Notes: a model not told the origin generated them from the sequence alone. A stretch of DNA of 64,000 bases from Alphaproteobacteria bacterium (GCA_017539265.1 JAFYHG010000013.1:1-64000); one strand, 5' to 3'. Positions 15,877-24,999 are shown, counted from the stretch's first letter. Made by a program: numbers and translations.

Positions 15877-16301
15877 TATTTAGGGTTCCTTAAACTGGTC
15901 AAATCGATAATTTCTGCCGTATCTTGGGTCGCTTTATTGGTATGATCGGTAGACCTTTCAGGTTCAAACGATAGCACAAATTGAGCCGCCGGATCCGCGA
16001 AAACCTTTAATGCCGTCCAAGGAACGATAATTGTGCTGGACACACCACCAAAAGCCAAATCTACCGAAAATGAACTATCCGACACGATCAAATTTGAAAA
16101 TTGGTTTTGTAAAATGATACTGATTTCCTCGGGGTATTTGGCACGCACAAAATCGGGAATTTTTACATCTGTTCGATTAGTTTCAAAAGTGATGAAATAG
16201 TGCGAATCACCTTCTAATCCGTTTTTGGCAACATCTGATAAGATATCTTTAGCGGCCATTCGCATTGCTTTTTGCAAAAAGGGGTTATAATTTTTAGGCA
16301 T
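15876..16301 (-). CDS. sspB: SspB-family ClpXP adaptor
   Basis: The start at ATG 16301 (MPKNYNPFLQKAM) has GGAGAG upstream; the longer frame runs into the ssrA 3' hairpin. The 141-residue protein matches the alphaproteobacterial SspB: helix FLQKAMRMAAKDILSDVAK, then HYFITFETNRTDVKIPDFVRA, PEEISIILQNQFSNL, FGGVSSTIIVPWTALKVFADP, and a disordered tail. SspB tethers ssrA-tagged proteins to ClpX. The tail here ends in DLTSLRNPK, comparable to the ClpX-binding XB motif. It lies directly downstream of the tmRNA gene with no promoter visible between, so it may depend on ssrA transcription. Confidence 0.9.
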   Translation of the reverse strand: MPKNYNPFLQKAMRMAAKDILSDVAKNGLEGDSHYFITFETNRTDVKIPDFVRAKYPEEISIILQNQFSNLIVSDSSFSVDLAFGGVSSTIIVPWTALKVFADPAAQFVLSFEPERSTDHTNKATQDTAEIIDLTSLRNPK

Positions 16302-16314
16302 AATCTCTCCGATA

Positions 16315-16349
16315 AAAGCCCCGAAGGTTCTGTTGCTGGGCCCTTCGGG
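16315..16349 (-). terminator. Hairpin at the ssrA 3' end, likely terminator
   Basis: CCCGAAGG and CCTTCGGG (16342-16349 with 16320-16327) form an 8-bp GC-rich stem with a 14-base loop, followed by GGCTTTTAT on the minus strand. The T tract is short, so read-through into sspB is plausible. Confidence 0.6.
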
Positions 16350-16625
16350 AAGCCTCACCCAGTCCGCAAAATGGCCCGGGAATTAAGTGGTCACATAGAC
16401 GCTATTAAGCGGCCATAGCAACCGGTGCAAAGTTATCATTTGCATTTATTTTTTTTAGCCCGATAACGGTGGATACCATGCCGGATATAAGATAAAACCT
16501 TTACTATGCGTGTCGATGCTGTTTCACCCCCAAAGATTTTTTGGTGGAGGTGCCGGGTACCGCCCCCGGGTCCACTACACCTATTCCGTTTTTCGTTTAA
16601 CATCATAGTTCGGTTTAACCCGAAC
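16320..16625 (-). ncRNA. ssrA: Two-piece, circularly permuted tmRNA
   Basis: Read on the minus strand, the acceptor piece comes first. It holds a TTCGGGTTAAACCGAA hairpin, the T arm, and the 3' end CACCTCCACCA ending at 16542. Ten spacer bases follow, then the coding piece starts at 16531 with GGGGGTGAAACAGCATCGAC, which pairs GGGGGUG with CACCUCC and so restores a tRNA-Ala acceptor stem with a G-U at the third pair. The tag frame at 16408-16443 reads ANDNFAPVAMAA, then TAA TAG. The permuted order is typical of alphaproteobacteria. tmRNA rescues stalled ribosomes with SmpB (34 kb) and its tag is recognised by SspB next door. End coordinates are approximate. Confidence 0.95.
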
Positions 16626-16631
16626 AGGTTT

Positions 16632-16660
16632 ATTATATCAAACTTTCACCGAAAATGCAA
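16632..16660 (-). promoter_or_regulatory. Predicted sigma-70 promoter of ssrA
   Basis: TTGCAT at 16655-16660, 17-bp spacer and a perfect TATAAT at 16632-16637 on the minus strand, placing the RNA start near 16625. Confidence 0.8.
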
Positions 16661-16674
16661 CAAGTCTTTTGAAT

Positions 16675-16702
16675 ACAAAAAAGTCACCGTTTCAGGCGAC
16701 TT
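16675..16702 (-). terminator. Terminator after tRNA-Val
   Basis: AAGTCGCC and GGTGACTT (16695-16702 with 16681-16688, one G-U) with loop TGAAAC, followed by a T run on the minus strand. Confidence 0.8.
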
Positions 16703-16709
16703 TTTAAAA

Positions 16710-16786
16710 TGGTAGGCGACTAGAGATTCGAACTCCAGACCCCCTCGGTGTAAACGAGGTGCTCTAACCAGCTGAGCTAGCCGCCC
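16710..16786 (-). tRNA. tRNA-Val (TAC)
   Basis: A 77-base tRNA on the minus strand with encoded CCA. The acceptor stem is GGGCGGC with GTCGCCT (two wobble pairs), the D arm is GCTCAGCTGGTTAGAGC, the anticodon arm CCTCG-TTTACAC-CGAGG gives anticodon TAC (Val), and the T loop contains TTCGAAT. It has its own promoter and terminator. Confidence 0.96.
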
Positions 16787-16799
16787 ATAAGACTTTTTA

Positions 16800-16828
16800 A
16801 AGATATCATCTTTTTTGTCGGTTGTCAA
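16800..16828 (-). promoter_or_regulatory. Predicted sigma-70 promoter of tRNA-Val
   Basis: TTGACA at 16823-16828, 17-bp spacer and TATCTT at 16800-16805 on the minus strand, 13 bases before the mature tRNA. Confidence 0.75.
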
Positions 16829-16871
16829 TTATTTTTTATGAAAAATCCGTTTTTATCTTTTTTCCCAAATC

Positions 16872-17204
16872 CTAGGCAACGGAAAAAGACGTGCCGTAGG
16901 TCGCCACAAAGACTTCATCCACGCGGCGCATTGGCACTTTGTAAGTGCGGGTAACATCTTCGGTAACCAAATCCAATTCAACAACGCCAACCTCGGACGA
17001 TTCAACCAAAGCTTTTTGAATCGCTGGATTTATGTAATCCAATACGATTGTTTCTTTGGGGCGACGAAGGAACAGGGCATTACTGCGCCCGTCATACATG
17101 ATGGAGGCACCTTTGGCCTCTTCTTCCCGTGCCCGAATGATTAGGATAAATAATCCCTCACGCGTCGGCTGAATACAATAGGATCGATTTTGCAGGATAG
17201 GCAT
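16872..17204 (-). CDS. Hypothetical protein, 110 residues
   Basis: I do not recognise this gene. It is a soluble, mixed alpha/beta small protein without signal peptide: SYCIQPTREGLFILIIRAR, a middle part MYDGRSNALFLRRPKETIVLDYI, and VGVVELDLVTEDVTRTYKVPMRRV. The alternating pattern suggests a small beta-barrel or sandwich. The ATG follows GGATAGGTAGAGT, and the gene begins 3 bases after the stop of the 75-residue gene upstream, so the two form one operon. It ends with TAG. Confidence 0.7.
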   Translation of the reverse strand: MPILQNRSYCIQPTREGLFILIIRAREEEAKGASIMYDGRSNALFLRRPKETIVLDYINPAIQKALVESSEVGVVELDLVTEDVTRTYKVPMRRVDEVFVATYGTSFSVA

Positions 17205-17207
17205 ACT

Positions 17208-17435
17208 CTACCTATCCTCGCCTTTAGCCGTTTCCATAAACAATTTTCCGTTATCCACTGCCAAATGAACACCCCAGGCTTCAAAAATGGCTTTGTTCAC
17301 ATTTTGTGCAACCTTAGATCTTGGGTTACGCAGATCTTTCATGATCTTTTGGGATAACCCGGCTTCTTCCGCATCTTTTATATCAATGGAAGCAATTTTC
17401 TTGGCAGAGTTCTTTTCTAACAAAGATGATGTCAT
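17208..17435 (-). CDS. Hypothetical protein, 75 residues
   Basis: I do not recognise this gene. It is soluble and helical, with segments IDIKDAEEAGLSQKIMKDL and SKVAQNVNKAIFEAWGV, and has an AAAGGAG ribosome-binding site and a promoter. It is the first gene of a two-gene unit with the 110-residue protein, divergent from prfC. Size and pairing would also suit a toxin-antitoxin pair, but nothing in either sequence supports that beyond size. Confidence 0.7.
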   Translation of the reverse strand: MTSSLLEKNSAKKIASIDIKDAEEAGLSQKIMKDLRNPRSKVAQNVNKAIFEAWGVHLAVDNGKLFMETAKGEDR

Positions 17436-17460
17436 AATATTCTCCTTTCCTTACACTTTT

Positions 17461-17488
17461 ATTGTAACATATCTGTATAACTTGTCAA
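17461..17488 (-). promoter_or_regulatory. Predicted promoter of the small two-gene unit
   Basis: TTGACA at 17483-17488, 16-bp spacer and TACAAT at 17461-17466 on the minus strand. Confidence 0.65.
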
Positions 17489-17525
17489 GTGGAATAATGA
17501 TTTTTTATGCAATTTTCGCTTTTTC

Positions 17526-17554
17526 TTGACTTTTTGGGACTTTTCGGGTATAAA
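17526..17554 (+). promoter_or_regulatory. Predicted sigma-70 promoter of prfC
   Basis: TTGACT at 17526-17531, 17-bp spacer and TATAAA at 17549-17554, 25 bases before the ATG. Confidence 0.8.
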
Positions 17555-17579
17555 TTCCCCTAAAAAAGAGAGGTTTTAA

Positions 17580-19166
17580 ATGCCAGAAAATTTAAAAGAA
17601 ATTGTATCCCGTCGGCGCACTTTTGCCATTATTTCCCACCCGGATGCCGGTAAAACAACTCTAACGGAAAAGTTATTGCTGTTTGGCGGCGCGATTAATC
17701 AGGCCGGTGCCGTAAAAGCCCGCGGGGATAATCGACGGGCAAGGTCTGACTGGATGAAGGTTGAGCAAGAACGCGGGATTTCCGTGGCTTCATCGGTTAT
17801 GACATTTGAATACGGCGGATGCACTTTTAACCTGCTGGATACACCGGGGCATGAAGACTTTTCCGAAGACACCTATCGCGTTTTGACTGCGGTCGATTCG
17901 GCAGTGATGGTGATTGACTGCGCCAAAGGGATAGAAGCCCAGACAAAAAAGTTGTTTGAGGTCTGTCGTCTGCGTGATATTCCCATTATTACCTTTATCA
18001 ATAAGTTGGATCGGGAAGGAAAAGACCCCTTTGAGTTGTTAGAGGAAATTGAGCAAACATTGGCCCTTGACGTCGCACCGGCGGCGTGGCCTATCGGCAT
18101 GGGTCATGATTTTAAAGGCTGCTTTGACCTGGTGCATGATCAGTTAAATTTAATTGACAAAACGTCCGATAAGACAAAACTACCCGTTAAGACGGAAACA
18201 ATTAACGGAGTTCAAGATTCAAAGTTGGATACCCTACTTCCCGAAAATCAAGTGAATAAACTTCGCGAAGATGTGGAAATGGTTCGGGCCCTATGTAAAC
18301 CGGTAGATGAAGCAGCCTATTTAGACGGTTATTTAACACCGGTCTTTTTTGGGTCGGCCATCAATAATTTTGGTGTTAAGGAATTATTGGATGCTTTGGT
18401 GGCCATGGCCCCTGCCCCAAAACCACAAACAACGGCCGAGCGAGTCGTTATGCCAGACGAGGGAAAAGTTGCAGGATTTGTCTTTAAAATCCAAGCAAAT
18501 ATGGATCCGAAACACAGGGATCGAATTGCCTTTATGCGAGTGTGTTCGGGGCATTTTAAACGCGGAATGAAACTACTTCATCTACGCGATAATAAACAAA
18601 TGATTTTACACAATCCCGTTATGTTTTTGGCACAAGATCGGGAATTGGCCGAAGATGCCTATGCGGGGGATATTATCGGATTACCGAATCATGGCGGTTT
18701 CAGAATCGGGGATTCTTTTTCCGAAGGGGAAAGTTTAACGTTTAAAGGCATACCCTCTTTTGCGCCGGAACTGTTACAAAAAGTGCGGGCGGTGGATCCT
18801 TTAAAGGCCAAGCATTTGGGTAAAGCGTTGGAGCAAATTGCCGAAGAAGGAGGCGCCAGTGTTTTTAAGCCCGCCATCGGATCGGAGTGGATTGTCGGCG
18901 TTGTGGGGGCTTTACAATTTGAAGTATTGGCCGATCGGATTCGGACAGAATTTGATGTGCCCGTGATTTTCGAACCCACCAGTTATTTCACCGCACGTTG
19001 GGTTGGGGGCGAACAAAAAGATGTGGAAGCCTTTATCGCAAAAAATAGCGGCACCATGGCCACAGATCATGACGGTGCACCGGTCTTTTTGGCCAGAAAC
19101 GCATGGCATTTGGGTAAAGCAGAGGAAGATTTCCCCAATATCAAACTCTTAAAAATTAAGGAGTAA
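17580..19166 (+). CDS. prfC: Peptide chain release factor 3
   Basis: RF3 is a translational GTPase that removes RF1/RF2 from ribosomes after termination. The 528-residue protein has G1 SHPDAGKTTLTE, the switch region GDNRRARSDWMKVEQERGISVASSV (residues about 49-73), G3 DTPGHEDFSEDTYR, G4 NKLDREGKDP and RF3-specific C-terminal segments (GVVGALQFEVLADR). Length is as expected. The ATG follows AGAGAGG. A membrane protein of unknown function begins 3 bases after its stop, probably on the same mRNA. Confidence 0.97.
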   Translation: MPENLKEIVSRRRTFAIISHPDAGKTTLTEKLLLFGGAINQAGAVKARGDNRRARSDWMKVEQERGISVASSVMTFEYGGCTFNLLDTPGHEDFSEDTYRVLTAVDSAVMVIDCAKGIEAQTKKLFEVCRLRDIPIITFINKLDREGKDPFELLEEIEQTLALDVAPAAWPIGMGHDFKGCFDLVHDQLNLIDKTSDKTKLPVKTETINGVQDSKLDTLLPENQVNKLREDVEMVRALCKPVDEAAYLDGYLTPVFFGSAINNFGVKELLDALVAMAPAPKPQTTAERVVMPDEGKVAGFVFKIQANMDPKHRDRIAFMRVCSGHFKRGMKLLHLRDNKQMILHNPVMFLAQDRELAEDAYAGDIIGLPNHGGFRIGDSFSEGESLTFKGIPSFAPELLQKVRAVDPLKAKHLGKALEQIAEEGGASVFKPAIGSEWIVGVVGALQFEVLADRIRTEFDVPVIFEPTSYFTARWVGGEQKDVEAFIAKNSGTMATDHDGAPVFLARNAWHLGKAEEDFPNIKLLKIKE

Positions 19167-19169
19167 AAA

Positions 19170-20243
19170 ATGATTTCATTTATAGAATTTGTAAATAAAG
19201 TTGAAAACGCCAAGCCTCCGATTTTGAAAAAGTACAAGAAAAAAGTGCGCTTAACAAATTTACAAGGAATCGGACTTTGTTTATTGGTTTTGTTTTCGTT
19301 TTTTGTTCCAATAGGCCTTTGGGGATCTTATGAAGAACATGGAAGATTTCAAGATGATGACCTTTTTGTTGCTTTTTTCTTCCTGATTACCTTAGGAATT
19401 GGATGGGCATTTTCTATTTATTCAATTAAGCATTTTACGCTAAAAGAAAAAAGAAAAATCTATAATCCGACTTCACCGACAAAATTATGGGATGCATTGG
19501 TTGTGATTTCTGCGATTTGTGTTTTTTTCTTTGGTTGTACAGGTATTTTACCGGATTTTATAAGCATTTCTTTAGCCTTACTTTCTATACTTTGCCCAAT
19601 CGGATATTTTTTGAGTCCATGGCGTGAACGTCAAGTAAAAGCGAGAATACCTTTATTTCAACTGTTATCCATTTTGGGATGGGAACAAAAACTACATGAT
19701 GAGCAACATCCGTTTTTCTTTTCAAAATACGGGAAAGAACAGGACTATCAAGTTCGGGTACCCTATTATTTTTGCTTTAAACTGAATGGAACCCCCGTTT
19801 ACATTGGAGACATTCAGTTTTGGCATAGCTATGGGAGAGGTTCTGCGCTTGAACTTGAAACAATTACATTTAACATTCCTGATTATAATCAAGATGAAAA
19901 TATTATTGTAGAAAATATAAAAAAGTTTATTTCATCACCCACCGGGCAAGATTTATTTTTTCATCAATCTATGCCCAAATATTTTGTTGAAAAAAAAGTA
20001 GGACGATTGGAAATATCATTTCCCATTGTTGGTGACATTGAAGTATCCACAACGGATGAATATGAAGGAAAAGATTTTAACTTCAAAAATACCTTTTCCT
20101 CCGTTTGGGCCGATTTGAAAAAAATTAAAATTCATCCCAATTTTTATCAAAATACCTATTTCTATTATACCCGTGAGGATTTGGACACCATTTATAAAGA
20201 TGTCCAAACCCTATTGGATGCGTTAGACAGCAGATATTTTTAA
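19170..20243 (+). CDS. Membrane protein of unknown function, 357 residues
   Basis: I do not recognise a named family; the topology is reminiscent of DUF3137-like proteins, but that is a weak impression. Two pairs of hydrophobic helices occupy residues about 33-90 and 108-147. A soluble region of about 210 residues follows, rich in aromatic residues (YQVRVPYYFCFKLNGTPVYI, FWHSYGRG, YFVEKKVGRLEISFPI). The gene begins 3 bases after prfC with TTAAGGAGTAAAAA as ribosome-binding site. Its 3' end overlaps the convergent clpB by 21 bases. Confidence 0.75.
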   Translation: MISFIEFVNKVENAKPPILKKYKKKVRLTNLQGIGLCLLVLFSFFVPIGLWGSYEEHGRFQDDDLFVAFFFLITLGIGWAFSIYSIKHFTLKEKRKIYNPTSPTKLWDALVVISAICVFFFGCTGILPDFISISLALLSILCPIGYFLSPWRERQVKARIPLFQLLSILGWEQKLHDEQHPFFFSKYGKEQDYQVRVPYYFCFKLNGTPVYIGDIQFWHSYGRGSALELETITFNIPDYNQDENIIVENIKKFISSPTGQDLFFHQSMPKYFVEKKVGRLEISFPIVGDIEVSTTDEYEGKDFNFKNTFSSVWADLKKIKIHPNFYQNTYFYYTREDLDTIYKDVQTLLDALDSRYF

Positions 20244-22769
20244 AGGCTCAGTCGGCTTATCCGTCGGGTGGAATGTCAATTTATCATCTTGGACGGAAAT
20301 TTCAACCGTGCTATTATCCGGAATTTGACCGGACAAAATCGCCATTGCCAACGGATTTTCTAATTCCTGTTGAATAAGACGTTTTAAGGGTCTGGCCCCG
20401 AATTCGGAATCATACCCGTTTTCGGCCAACCAGTTTTTGGCTTTTTCATCTAACTGTAAGTGAATATAATGGTCATCCAACCGCTTTTGCAGGCGAGCAA
20501 TTTGAATATCCACAATTTTACGAATGTCCTGTTTCTTTAAAGAATGGAATTTGATAATCTCATCCAAACGGTTTAAAAATTCCGGTTTAAAGAACCCTTT
20601 TAATTTTTCAATCATATCTTTTTCGTTTTCATTCACGATCAGGTTTGAGGTCAAAATAATAAAGGTGTTTTTAAAGTCTACCAAGCGGCCTTTACTGTCC
20701 GTTAAACGCCCATCATCCAAAATTTGTAAGAGAATATTAAAAATATCCGGATGGGCTTTTTCAACTTCATCAAACAAGATAACCTGATACGGGCGACGAC
20801 GAACGGCTTCGGTCAAAATACCGCCTTCATCATAGCCCACATATCCCGGAGGCGCCCCAATCAATCGCGCCACGGTATGTTTTTCCATATATTCGGACAT
20901 ATCTATACGGATATAGGCTGCTTCTTCATCAAAAAGAAATGCCGCCAACGCTTTTGCAAGTTCTGTTTTACCAACACCCGTCGGCCCCAAAAACAGGAAT
21001 GAGCCAATTGGGCGATTCGGGTCTTTTAAGCCTGCCCGCGACCGACGCACGGCATTGGCAACAGCGGTAATGGCTTCATCCTGACCCACAACACGTTTGG
21101 CAATTTCGGTTTCGATATGCAACAGTTTTTCGCGTTCGGAACTCATTAACTTATCAACCGGAATACCCGTCCATTTGGATACAACCTCAGCGATCAAATC
21201 GGGGGTTACGGTTTCCAAAGTGACGTGTTCTTGATTAATTTTATCCAGTTCACTTAAGCGGGCCTGTAAGTCCGGAATATCCTTATACTGCAGACGGCCG
21301 GCCAATTCATAATCGCCGTCACGGAAAGCCTGCTCAATCTTAATTTTTGCCTGATCGATTTGCTCACGCAACTTATTGGCGTTTTTAACATTGCCTTTTG
21401 ATGCTTCAAAAGCAGCCGTCATATCGGCGGATTCTTTTTCCATCTGCGGAATTTGGGCTTCAATCGCGGCAAGACGTTCTTGGGATGCCACATCCGTTTC
21501 TTTTTTAAGGGCTTCACGTTCAATCTTTAACTGCAACAATTTACGGTCCAGTTCATCCAGTTTTTCGGGCTTGGAATCCATCGCCATTTTTAGGCGGCTG
21601 GCGGCTTCGTCCACCAGGTCAATGGCTTTATCCGGCAAGAATCGATCGGCAATGTAGCGATTGGACATCACCGCCGCCGATACCAATGCGGCATCGGATA
21701 TCCGAACACCGTGATGAATTTCGTATTTTTCCTTAATTCCGCGCAAAATGGAAATTGTATCTTCCACGGTGGGTTCATTTACATAAACCGTTTGGAAACG
21801 ACGCGCAAAAGCGGCATCCTTTTCAATGTATTTTTGGTATTCTTTAAGGGTTGTTGCACCAATACAATGAAGTTCCCCACGCGCCAACGCCGGCTTCAAC
21901 AGGTTGGAGGCATCCATGGATCCTTCATTGGCACCGGCCCCGACGACCGTATGCATTTCATCAATGAATAAAATCACTTCACCGTTTGAGGAAGAAACTT
22001 CTTGAAGGACGGCTTTAAAGCGCTCTTCAAACTCACCCCGATACTTGGCCCCCGCAATCAAGGCCCCCATATCCAAGGCCATCAGGCGTTTATGAGCCAA
22101 ACTTTCGGGTACATCACCATTGATAATCCGAAGGGCCAATCCTTCTGCAATTGCCGTTTTACCGACACCGGGTTCACCAATCAAGATCGGGTTATTTTTG
22201 GTCCGGCGGGAGAGAACTTGAATTGTGTGGCGAATTTCTTCATCACGACCGATAACGGGATCCAGTTTACCCTTTCGTGCCCGTTCGGTAAAATCAATGG
22301 CAAAACGTTTTAAGGCTTCAAAATTGTCTTCAGCCGTCGGAGATTCGGCCGTGCGCCCCTGACGCATTTTATTAATGATTTCGTTGAGTTTCTTCAAATC
22401 CACACCGTAATTTTTCTCAGCCAACAGGGCCTGCAACAAACGTTCCACCGTCACATAGGCATCTTTGGCCTTGGTGGCAATTTGTTCGGCGCTATCCATA
22501 GCACGTAAAAAATCCTGCGATAAAGTAACTTGAACAGAAGAGCCCGAAACCTTGGGGCATTTTTCCAAATCTTCGTTGATACCCGCCATAACTTGGCCGA
22601 CATCGGCACCGGCACCAACCAATAATTGTGTCGCGAGACCTTGTTTATCCTCGACTAAAACCTTTAACAAATGTGCCGGTGTCAGGTAAGGGTTCCCTTC
22701 CCGCGCCGCCAAATTTTGAGCCGATTGCAGAAAACCTCTGGCCCGATCCGTTAATTTTTCAATATTCAT
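20223..22769 (-). CDS. clpB: ATP-dependent disaggregase ClpB
   Basis: ClpB is a hexameric AAA+ machine that rescues aggregated proteins together with DnaK. The 848-residue protein has the N domain ([16 protein letters not shown]), NBD1 Walker [16 protein letters not shown] and Walker [16 protein letters not shown], the coiled-coil M domain (about 405-520), NBD2 Walker [15 protein letters not shown] with [15 protein letters not shown], and the D2-small domain ending [17 protein letters not shown]. The M domain separates it from ClpA and ClpC. A J-domain membrane protein lies 3 bases upstream, and a heat-shock-like promoter precedes that gene. Confidence 0.97.
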   Translation of the reverse strand: MNIEKLTDRARGFLQSAQNLAAREGNPYLTPAHLLKVLVEDKQGLATQLLVGAGADVGQVMAGINEDLEKCPKVSGSSVQVTLSQDFLRAMDSAEQIATKAKDAYVTVERLLQALLAEKNYGVDLKKLNEIINKMRQGRTAESPTAEDNFEALKRFAIDFTERARKGKLDPVIGRDEEIRHTIQVLSRRTKNNPILIGEPGVGKTAIAEGLALRIINGDVPESLAHKRLMALDMGALIAGAKYRGEFEERFKAVLQEVSSSNGEVILFIDEMHTVVGAGANEGSMDASNLLKPALARGELHCIGATTLKEYQKYIEKDAAFARRFQTVYVNEPTVEDTISILRGIKEKYEIHHGVRISDAALVSAAVMSNRYIADRFLPDKAIDLVDEAASRLKMAMDSKPEKLDELDRKLLQLKIEREALKKETDVASQERLAAIEAQIPQMEKESADMTAAFEASKGNVKNANKLREQIDQAKIKIEQAFRDGDYELAGRLQYKDIPDLQARLSELDKINQEHVTLETVTPDLIAEVVSKWTGIPVDKLMSSEREKLLHIETEIAKRVVGQDEAITAVANAVRRSRAGLKDPNRPIGSFLFLGPTGVGKTELAKALAAFLFDEEAAYIRIDMSEYMEKHTVARLIGAPPGYVGYDEGGILTEAVRRRPYQVILFDEVEKAHPDIFNILLQILDDGRLTDSKGRLVDFKNTFIILTSNLIVNENEKDMIEKLKGFFKPEFLNRLDEIIKFHSLKKQDIRKIVDIQIARLQKRLDDHYIHLQLDEKAKNWLAENGYDSEFGARPLKRLIQQELENPLAMAILSGQIPDNSTVEISVQDDKLTFHPTDKPTEPLKISAV

Positions 22770-22772
22770 ATT

Positions 22773-23321
22773 CTATCCCTTTCTTTTAAGTATTTTTTTA
22801 AGTTTAAAATGAATCCTGCTAATCATAATCGTATCTAATATTAAGACAAGTAGTGCAAACCCAAACAAAATGCCAAGAATGACGAGTGCTTCTTTGGGCC
22901 CGTCTATCCGCACCATCGACAAAACACGTCGCATTTCAAGCGAATGCCGGTTCCAGATTACAAAGCCCATCAATACCGCCAACACGCACCCTACAAAGAA
23001 ATCACACAACCGCCGACGTTTAAGCTTAATCTGACGCAAAAGAAGCCCTAAAACCTGATCCCGAATGGTGTTATCAACGCCGGAAGGACCGGCTTGGCGG
23101 GCTGTATTCGGTATCTTTTGCGCTGCATCGTAATTTGCCCGTTTTTCCGGATCGGACAAAATATCATAAGCATCCTTAATTTCCTTAAAGCGCTTAATCT
23201 TATTATCATCGTTCCCGTTTAGATCCGGATGTGTTTCTTTGGCAAGCCTCCGGAAAGAACGGTGAATTTCTTCCCGTGTGGCATTGGGTTTGACATTTAA
23301 TATCTGATAGAGTTCATTCAT
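22773..23321 (-). CDS. J-domain protein with two membrane helices
   Basis: The 182-residue protein starts with a J domain (residues 1-68) including the HPD motif (ETHPDLNG) and the helix IV region FKEIKDAYDILSDPEKRANYD, so it should stimulate DnaK ATPase. Unlike DnaJ it has no Gly/Phe or zinc region. Two hydrophobic helices follow (FFVGCVLAVLMGFVIW and ILGILFGFALLVLILDTIM) separated by a short basic loop, so the J domain is tethered to the inner membrane. It is co-transcribed with clpB, which suggests local delivery of aggregated or membrane-associated clients to the DnaK-ClpB system (inference). Confidence 0.88.
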   Translation of the reverse strand: MNELYQILNVKPNATREEIHRSFRRLAKETHPDLNGNDDNKIKRFKEIKDAYDILSDPEKRANYDAAQKIPNTARQAGPSGVDNTIRDQVLGLLLRQIKLKRRRLCDFFVGCVLAVLMGFVIWNRHSLEMRRVLSMVRIDGPKEALVILGILFGFALLVLILDTIMISRIHFKLKKILKRKG

Positions 23322-23344
23322 CTGACTTTCCTTACTTTGATGTC

Positions 23345-23374
23345 AGAATAAACCAATCAGATATAAATTTCAAG
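23345..23374 (-). promoter_or_regulatory. Promoter of the J-protein/clpB operon, possibly RpoH-type
   Basis: CTTGAAA at 23368-23374 on the minus strand matches the RpoH -35 consensus. At 17 bp downstream TATTCT (23345-23350) also allows a sigma-70 reading. The clpB context makes heat-shock control likely. Confidence 0.5.
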
Positions 23375-23486
23375 TTCTTTTTAAACCTCCTTTCAAAAAA
23401 GACATAAGTATTTATTCCCGATTTTGCAAGAGAGGAGGCTTTTTTCTGCCCATAAAAACATTTTTTTAAAAATATCACGAAAACAC

Positions 23487-23515
23487 TTGCAATTTGTTTT
23501 ATTCTGCTATATACT
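23487..23515 (+). promoter_or_regulatory. Predicted sigma-70 promoter of glgA-ddh
   Basis: TTGCAA at 23487-23492, 17-bp spacer and TATACT at 23510-23515, 20 bases before the glgA ATG. Confidence 0.7.
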
Positions 23516-23535
23516 TGGCAATTGGGAGGTCTGAA

Positions 23536-24999
23536 ATGAGCCTGAACATTCTTTTTGTAGCCAGTGAAATGACACCGTTTGTCAAAACGGGTGGATTGGG
23601 TGATGTTGTCGGAGCACTGCCGAAATCACTTATTAAAGAAGGGTGCACTGTTAAGGCCATCATTCCCCTCTATTCCGCAGTGGATTACCAAAAATACAAC
23701 CTCTATAAGGTGATGGAAGGAAACTGTGTAGAAATGGGGAATTGCCATGAATTCTTTTGCGTTCACAGATCAGACTACATCCCGGGGATAGAAACCTACT
23801 TTATCGAATTTAACAAATATTTTGACCGTAATGGTATCTATGACGATAAATGGAACCATGTAGCTTTTCAGGATAATGCCTATCGGTATGCATTCTTTTG
23901 TCGGGCAGCCTTGCAGGTTGCACGTGATTTAAAATTTCATCCGCATGTCGTCCATATTCACGATTGGCAGACATCTTTAATTCCCTATTATATTAAGCAC
24001 GAACATGATCCGTTCTTTCAGGGAACAAAGACGTTGTTGACGATTCATAATTTACCCTATCAGGGACGCTTTGGGTCAGACGTTGTACCTTATGCTAAAA
24101 TTGATTGGTGTGATTTTAATCCGTCCGCTTTTGAGGATTACGGCGGCATTAATTTCTTAAAAGGTGGCCTTAGGTTCGCGGATAAACTGAACACTGTTTC
24201 CCCAAACTATGCCCGCGAAATTTTAACGCCAGAATTTGGGGCGGGACTTGATTTTATTTTACGCGAAAGACAAGCGGATTTATGCGGTATCTTAAACGGA
24301 ATTGATACGCAACTTTGGAATCCGGCACAAGATTTAATCATACCGGAGAGGTATTCGGTTGAAAATGTGCTACAAGGCAAAAAGAAAAACAAGGAAGCCT
24401 TGATTAAAAAAACAGGTCTTTCCAGTATTTCGCAGCCGATTTTCGGTATGGCGGTGCGCCTTGCGGAACAAAAAGGAATTAAAATGTTGTCCGAATGTAT
24501 CGAACCGGTTTTGAATACCATGCAGGCACAATTTGTTATCATGGGCCAAGGCGACAGTTGGGCACAGGATTATTTTGCTTCCCTGCCCCGTCGGTATCCC
24601 GGTCGTATATCGGTGAATATCGGATTTGATCCGGAAATGGAGCACTTGATGGATGCGGGAAGTGATTTTTCGTTGGTACCGTCAATTTACGAACCTTGCG
24701 GTCTGAAACAAATGGTAAGCCAAACCTATGGTGCTCTACCGATTGCACGGGCGACGGGTGGTTTGGATGATACTGTCAACAATTACAATGAATACTATGG
24801 TGTCGGAACGGGCTTTAAATTTCGGGATATTTCGTCCAAGGCCCTTTATGATACCATCGGTTGGGCAAATGCGACCTATTTCGATCGACCGGCCCATATT
24901 CGCTTCATGAGGCATTTGGCCATGCGGCAAAATTATTCATGGTCAAAATCGTCACAAGATTATAAACAACTTTATCTTAAAATGTCAGGAGGCTATTAA
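23536..24999 (+). CDS. glgA: Glycogen synthase (ADP-glucose type)
   Basis: GT5-family enzyme that extends alpha-1,4-glucan from ADP-glucose. The start at 23536 follows GGGAGG; an in-frame upstream start would fall in the promoter. The 487-residue protein has the ADP-glucose loop K17-T-G-G-L-G-D, the HVVHIHDWQTSLIPYY segment, LLTIHNLPYQGRFG, the GILNGIDTQLWNP motif, FGMAVRLAEQKGI and the C-terminal catalytic region SIYEPCGLKQMVSQTYGALPIARATGGLDDTV. No glgB, glgC or glgP is in the window. Its stop overlaps the start of ddh by one base (TAATG). Confidence 0.97.
   Translation: MSLNILFVASEMTPFVKTGGLGDVVGALPKSLIKEGCTVKAIIPLYSAVDYQKYNLYKVMEGNCVEMGNCHEFFCVHRSDYIPGIETYFIEFNKYFDRNGIYDDKWNHVAFQDNAYRYAFFCRAALQVARDLKFHPHVVHIHDWQTSLIPYYIKHEHDPFFQGTKTLLTIHNLPYQGRFGSDVVPYAKIDWCDFNPSAFEDYGGINFLKGGLRFADKLNTVSPNYAREILTPEFGAGLDFILRERQADLCGILNGIDTQLWNPAQDLIIPERYSVENVLQGKKKNKEALIKKTGLSSISQPIFGMAVRLAEQKGIKMLSECIEPVLNTMQAQFVIMGQGDSWAQDYFASLPRRYPGRISVNIGFDPEMEHLMDAGSDFSLVPSIYEPCGLKQMVSQTYGALPIARATGGLDDTVNNYNEYYGVGTGFKFRDISSKALYDTIGWANATYFDRPAHIRFMRHLAMRQNYSWSKSSQDYKQLYLKMSGGY

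Noticed and set aside
16372-16625. Stretch between sspB and the tRNA as plain intergenic or a split tRNA-Ala
   Set aside because: The tRNA-like halves, in permuted order, plus the ANDNFAPVAMAA tag frame identify a two-piece tmRNA.
17208-17435. Toxin-antitoxin pair made of the 75- and 110-residue genes
   Set aside because: Only size and pairing fit; no toxin or antitoxin motif is visible in either protein.
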